A DNA stretch of 8,173 nt, from positions 1-8,173 of the forward strand of contig JAUXFZ010000085.1 in the NCBI GenBank assembly GCA_030622585.1. The letters are read 5' to 3'. A program made the translations under genes and the position numbers. Shown here one piece after another: positions 5,631 to 8,173 of the stretch; position 1 is the first letter of the stretch; the number at the start of each line of letters is the position of its first letter. Under the pieces are notes generated by a model. That model made no database searches and was not told where the DNA came from. It worked only from the letters and a program-made list of their open reading frames with translations. The DNA is from Myxococcales bacterium. Its GTDB lineage: Bacteria > Myxococcota_A > Polyangia > Polyangiales > Houyiibacteriaceae.

Positions 5631-7018
5631 TTGCCCTCCAGCGCCGCGATGTACCCATTGGCCCAACGATGTACGTCGAGCCGCATGACCTCGGTGCGCA
5701 AGGAGCGCATCCGCGTGCGCTGCTCTGAGACCTTCATGTGCAGTGCGCGATGAACGGCGCTGGCGGTCGACTCCACGTCATACGGGTTCACCAGCAGCGC
5801 CCCCTTGAGGTGCTTCGCAGCGCCCGCGAATTCACTCAGGATCAGTACGCCCTCCTCGTCGGTTCGGGCAGCGGCGTACTCGTGCGCGACGAGGTTCATC
5901 CCATCGCGTAACGGCGTCACCAAGGCGACATCTGCTGCTCGGTAGTGCGCGAAGAGCGCTCGCTGGCTGAGGTTCCGATAGAGGTAGTGAATCGGAACAC
6001 GGCCCGTTTCTGCGTAGCGTCCGTTGATGTCACCCACCATGCGATCGATTTCTTCCTTGAGGTCCGCGTAGGCTTTCACGTCCGTTCGGCTTGGCACCAT
6101 GATCTGGACTAGGGCGTACCGGGCGCGCGCCGTTTTGTCGCGGCGCAGTAGGCGTTCGAAAGCGGCGAGCCGTTCCGGAATCCCCTTGGTGTAGTCGAGG
6201 CGGTCGACGCCGAGGAGCAGCTGGCGGTTCCCCATCGATTGGCGGATCCGTTCGACGTCGCGCCCGACGTCCGGGTCGATCGCAAGCGCCTGCAGGTCGT
6301 CCACCGGGATTCCAATCGGCGCAGCGATCGTCTTCACTTTTCGGCCGCCGTACTGGACTGTCCCACGCGAAACTCGGTGGGCGGTGAAGCGCTGGACGCA
6401 CTGGCGGAAGTGCTCGGCGTATTCCGGAAGGTGGAAACCGAGGACGTCTGCACCGAGCAGACCCTCGAGGATTTCCTCACGCCACGGAAGGATGCCGAAC
6501 GTGTCCGGCGGCGGCCAGGGGATGTGGCAGAACCAGCCGATCCGAGCCTTCGGCCGCTTCGCTCGCAGCAGCCCGGGTACGAGCATCAGGTGGTAGTCCT
6601 GAACCCAGATCAGGTCGCCCGGCCCGCTGGTCGACAGGGTGGTATCGGCGAACTCTTGATTGGCGCTTACGTAACTCGACCAGGGTGCCTCTCCCAGCTG
6701 AATTGTCGGCTCGAAGCCGTGAAGCAGCGGCCAAAGCACCGCATTGGAGACCCCTTCGTAGAACCCGCGTTGTTCCGACGCCTTGAGCGAGATGTGCGCG
6801 AGGTCGTACGCGAGGTGCGGCGCCGGAACCGTGACCGAATCGAAGTCTTTGGCCGGCTTTGCGCTCACCCAGACCCCCCCGCGCTTTTGCAAGACCGGAT
6901 CGAGTGCCGTCACCAAGCCGCCCGCAGCACGGACCCAGCGTTCGTGTCCCCGGGTGGCTTCATGCCGATACGGGCCGCGGTTCGACACGACCACGAGCTT
7001 TCGGCTCTTTCTCGCCAT
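5627..7018 (-). CDS. otsA: Trehalose-6-phosphate synthase OtsA (GT20)
   Basis: OtsA joins glucose from UDP-glucose to glucose-6-phosphate, giving trehalose-6-phosphate. From ATG 7016-7018 the protein has 463 residues, near the 474 of E. coli OtsA. Motifs run as expected: VVVSNRGP (9-16), SNAVLW (91-96), WVQDYHLMLVP (138-148), CHIPWPPPDTF (164-174), LGVDRLDYTKGIPERL (269-284), and DGMNLVAHEY (372-381). Tyr87/Trp96, Asp141/His165, Arg273/Lys278 and Asp372/Glu380 keep the spacing of the E. coli catalytic residues Tyr76/Trp85, Asp130/His154, Arg262/Lys267 and Asp361/Glu369 (E. coli numbers from memory). An in-frame ATG at 7048 would add ten residues without homology and would overlap the divergent gene's start; a TACAAT box supports 7018. 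It heads the otsA-otsB-cysQ-methyltransferase operon. The product is cytoplasmic. Confidence 0.96.
   Translation of the reverse strand: MARKSRKLVVVSNRGPYRHEATRGHERWVRAAGGLVTALDPVLQKRGGVWVSAKPAKDFDSVTVPAPHLAYDLAHISLKASEQRGFYEGVSNAVLWPLLHGFEPTIQLGEAPWSSYVSANQEFADTTLSTSGPGDLIWVQDYHLMLVPGLLRAKRPKARIGWFCHIPWPPPDTFGILPWREEILEGLLGADVLGFHLPEYAEHFRQCVQRFTAHRVSRGTVQYGGRKVKTIAAPIGIPVDDLQALAIDPDVGRDVERIRQSMGNRQLLLGVDRLDYTKGIPERLAAFERLLRRDKTARARYALVQIMVPSRTDVKAYADLKEEIDRMVGDINGRYAETGRVPIHYLYRNLSQRALFAHYRAADVALVTPLRDGMNLVAHEYAAARTDEEGVLILSEFAGAAKHLKGALLVNPYDVESTASAVHRALHMKVSEQRTRMRSLRTEVMRLDVHRWANGYIAALEGK
5634..5639 (-). promoter_or_regulatory. Shine-Dalgarno site deciding the otsB start
   Basis: GGAGGG on the minus strand, within the last codons of otsA, stands three to four bases before GTG 5630. 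It is the best ribosome site in the operon and favours the GTG over the upstream in-frame ATG at 5666. Confidence 0.7.
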
Positions 7019-7026
7019 CGAGTCGC

Positions 7027-7032
7027 ATTGTA
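7027..7032 (-). promoter_or_regulatory. Candidate -10 box for leaderless transcription of otsA
   Basis: TACAAT on the minus strand matches the TATAAT consensus at 5/6. It ends eight bases before ATG 7018, so transcription would start at or within a couple of bases of the start codon. No Shine-Dalgarno sequence precedes this ATG, which fits a leaderless message. The -35 position (about 7055-7050, TGGGTC) is poor. It lies in the 28 bp gap between divergent genes. Confidence 0.45.
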
Positions 7033-7046
7033 GTCTGCGAGGCGTC

Positions 7047-7541
7047 ATGGACCCAGCGCAGTTTCTTCAAAGCCGCAGTCGAGAGACCGACATCCGTCGC
7101 GATGCCCGGGGTCGCTGGTTCAACGGAGATGATCGGATCGACCACCCAAACCTGGCCCGCTCGTTCGATAGCTGGGTGGACCGAGCCGAAGATGGCCGCT
7201 TCTGCCTGAGCAACGCGATCAACTGGGCGTACATCGAAATCGAGGGCCCCGCGTATTTCGTGAAGGACATCGACACTAGCGCCGATGGGATCGGCCTGCT
7301 TCTCTCGGGGGACTTGCGCGAGCCCCTAGATCCGGCCTCCCTTCGTCAGGGGCCCGAGGGAGCGCTGTGGTGTGCCGTTCGAGAGGGCCGGTGCCCAGCC
7401 CGTTTCGACAATCACGCCGTCAGCAAGATGAGCGAGTGGATAAGCGAGGACGAAGAAGGGATCTACGTCCTGGTCGGGGGAGAAAAGGTGCGCCCGCCCG
7501 AGATCGACGATCCACTTTCACTGGGCCTCGGAAAGCGCTAA
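7047..7541 (+). CDS. DUF1285 family protein, function unknown
   Basis: The 164-residue product resembles the DUF1285 family, small proteobacterial proteins without an established function. The family-like pattern is an acidic/basic N-terminal strand, DIRRDARGRWFNGDDRIDHP (15-34), then EDGRFCLSNAINWAYIEIEGPAYFV (48-72, the part just before which is an Arg/Ala-rich helix), and a C-terminal HAVSKMSEWI (123-132). No signal peptide, membrane segment or catalytic motif is seen; it is probably cytoplasmic. I start it at ATG 7047, with GAGG (7039-7042) four bases upstream. The frame is open back to 6783, but that stretch is antisense to otsA and shows no family similarity. Its ATG overlaps an alternative otsA ATG in the palindrome CATG. 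The thioredoxin gene follows after nine bases, so the two are probably cotranscribed. Confidence 0.75.
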   Translation: MDPAQFLQSRSRETDIRRDARGRWFNGDDRIDHPNLARSFDSWVDRAEDGRFCLSNAINWAYIEIEGPAYFVKDIDTSADGIGLLLSGDLREPLDPASLRQGPEGALWCAVREGRCPARFDNHAVSKMSEWISEDEEGIYVLVGGEKVRPPEIDDPLSLGLGKR

Positions 7542-7550
7542 GGCACTACG

Positions 7551-8159
7551 GTGTCTCGTCGTGAGTTCATCGCCACCATCATCGTGGCCGCGATCGCGTT
7601 CCCTATGGTGTTCATCTTCACCGGCGCTGTTGCCGATGCCCGAACCCAGGCGCGAGAGGCCCCGTTCCGGGCACTCCTCGGGAACGCGCGCTTCGAACAG
7701 TTGATGGACGGCCAGGGTGGCGTTCCCCACTACTTGGGTGCGTCGCGCCTCGCGCCCGACTTTACGCTTCCAAAGCAAGGCGGCGGTCAATGGAAGATGT
7801 CCGAACAGCGCGGCAAGGTCATCGTCATGAACTTCTGGACGGTGACGTGCCGGCCCTGCATCCAAGAGATGCCGACGATAGAGCTGCTGGCCGAGATCAT
7901 CGAAGACTGGGGTGATGTCGAAGTCGTCGCGATCTCTACCGACCGGACCTGGGAAGAAGTCGAGACGATTATTCCGGCGTCCTCGCGCATCACGAGCCTG
8001 CTGGACGCAGACCGCAAAGTAGTTACCGAGCAATTCGGTACCAACCTCTTTCCGGAGACTTGGATCATCGACGCTGACGGCGTGGTGCGCTTTCGATTCG
8101 ACGGCGCGCTCGACTGGTCGGACCCCGTCGCGCTGGACTTGATTCGCGCTTATCGTTGA
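7551..8159 (+). CDS. Membrane-anchored TlpA/ResA-like thioredoxin-family protein
   Basis: The 202-residue protein has a short basic start (MSRREF), one hydrophobic segment (about 7-27) acting as uncleaved anchor or signal, and a TlpA/ResA-like thioredoxin fold (about 66-200) in the periplasm. Typical features are APDFTLP (68-74), GKVIVMNFWTVTCRPC (88-103) and the cis-proline loop NLFPETWIID with Pro168. The active site is Cys100-Arg-Pro-Cys103; the usual form is WCxPC with Gly or Glu, so Thr before Cys100 and Arg within it are unusual. Such proteins act as thiol-disulfide reductases, for example in cytochrome c maturation; the target here is unknown and no cytochrome gene is visible. The start is GTG 7551-7553 with AAGG (7540-7543), which overlaps the stop of the DUF1285 gene, suggesting coupled translation. 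Confidence 0.88.
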   Translation: MSRREFIATIIVAAIAFPMVFIFTGAVADARTQAREAPFRALLGNARFEQLMDGQGGVPHYLGASRLAPDFTLPKQGGGQWKMSEQRGKVIVMNFWTVTCRPCIQEMPTIELLAEIIEDWGDVEVVAISTDRTWEEVETIIPASSRITSLLDADRKVVTEQFGTNLFPETWIIDADGVVRFRFDGALDWSDPVALDLIRAYR

Positions 8160-8173
8160 GCGTTTACGTCTCC

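Noticed and set aside
5631..5666. Upstream ATG start for otsB
   Set aside because: It would overlap otsA by 40 bases without a ribosome site, whereas GTG 5630 has GGAGGG and the common 4-base stop/start overlap.
6239..7033. A 264-codon plus-strand open frame opposite otsA
   Set aside because: OtsA is unambiguous on the other strand; the frame has low-complexity shadow composition and no family signature.
6783..7046. N-terminal extension of the DUF1285 protein by 88 codons
   Set aside because: It lies wholly antisense to otsA, lacks family similarity, and the ATG at 7047 has its own GAGG ribosome site.

Overview
This is an 8.2 kb piece of a GC-rich bacterial chromosome. Gene density is high and nearly every junction is a short gap or an overlap. 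An FHA domain fused to a CpaF/TadA-type secretion ATPase fold, a lipoprotein with a PPC-like beta-sandwich, and the base composition all suggest a Myxococcota-like (former deltaproteobacterial) genome. That placement is inference from gene content; no rRNA or other marker gene is present. I see no tRNA, insertion sequence, CRISPR array or phage gene.

Left block (1-3394). The window opens inside the C-terminus of an EAL-domain c-di-GMP phosphodiesterase (+). Nine bases further on, converging with it, lies a long gene (-) for an FHA domain, a Pro/Ser/Arg linker and a CpaF-like domain whose nucleotide-binding motifs are eroded, so it looks like a pseudo-ATPase. A 235 bp divergent region holds an AT-rich imperfect palindrome and a candidate promoter for that gene. 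On its other side are a NarL/FixJ-type response regulator and a lipoprotein (+), sharing one base (TAGTG). No histidine kinase is in view.

Middle block (3391-7018, all -). A four-gene operon runs otsA, otsB, cysQ, TPMT-family methyltransferase. otsA and otsB overlap by four bases (GTGA) and make trehalose from UDP-glucose and glucose-6-phosphate. cysQ encodes a 3'-phosphoadenosine-5'-phosphate phosphatase. The last gene resembles bacterial and plant halide/thiol methyltransferases. Trehalose is an osmoprotectant and PAP phosphatases are known salt-sensitive enzymes, so a salt or osmotic stress operon is a reasonable hypothesis.

Right block (7047-8159, +). A DUF1285 protein and a membrane-anchored TlpA/ResA-like thioredoxin with an unusual CRPC active site are nine bases apart. 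The otsA operon and this pair diverge from a gap of only 28 bp that carries a TACAAT box placed for leaderless transcription of otsA.

Both convergent junctions (near 280 and near 3392) coincide with inverted repeats that lack T-tracts. No stretch over 300 bp is without a gene.
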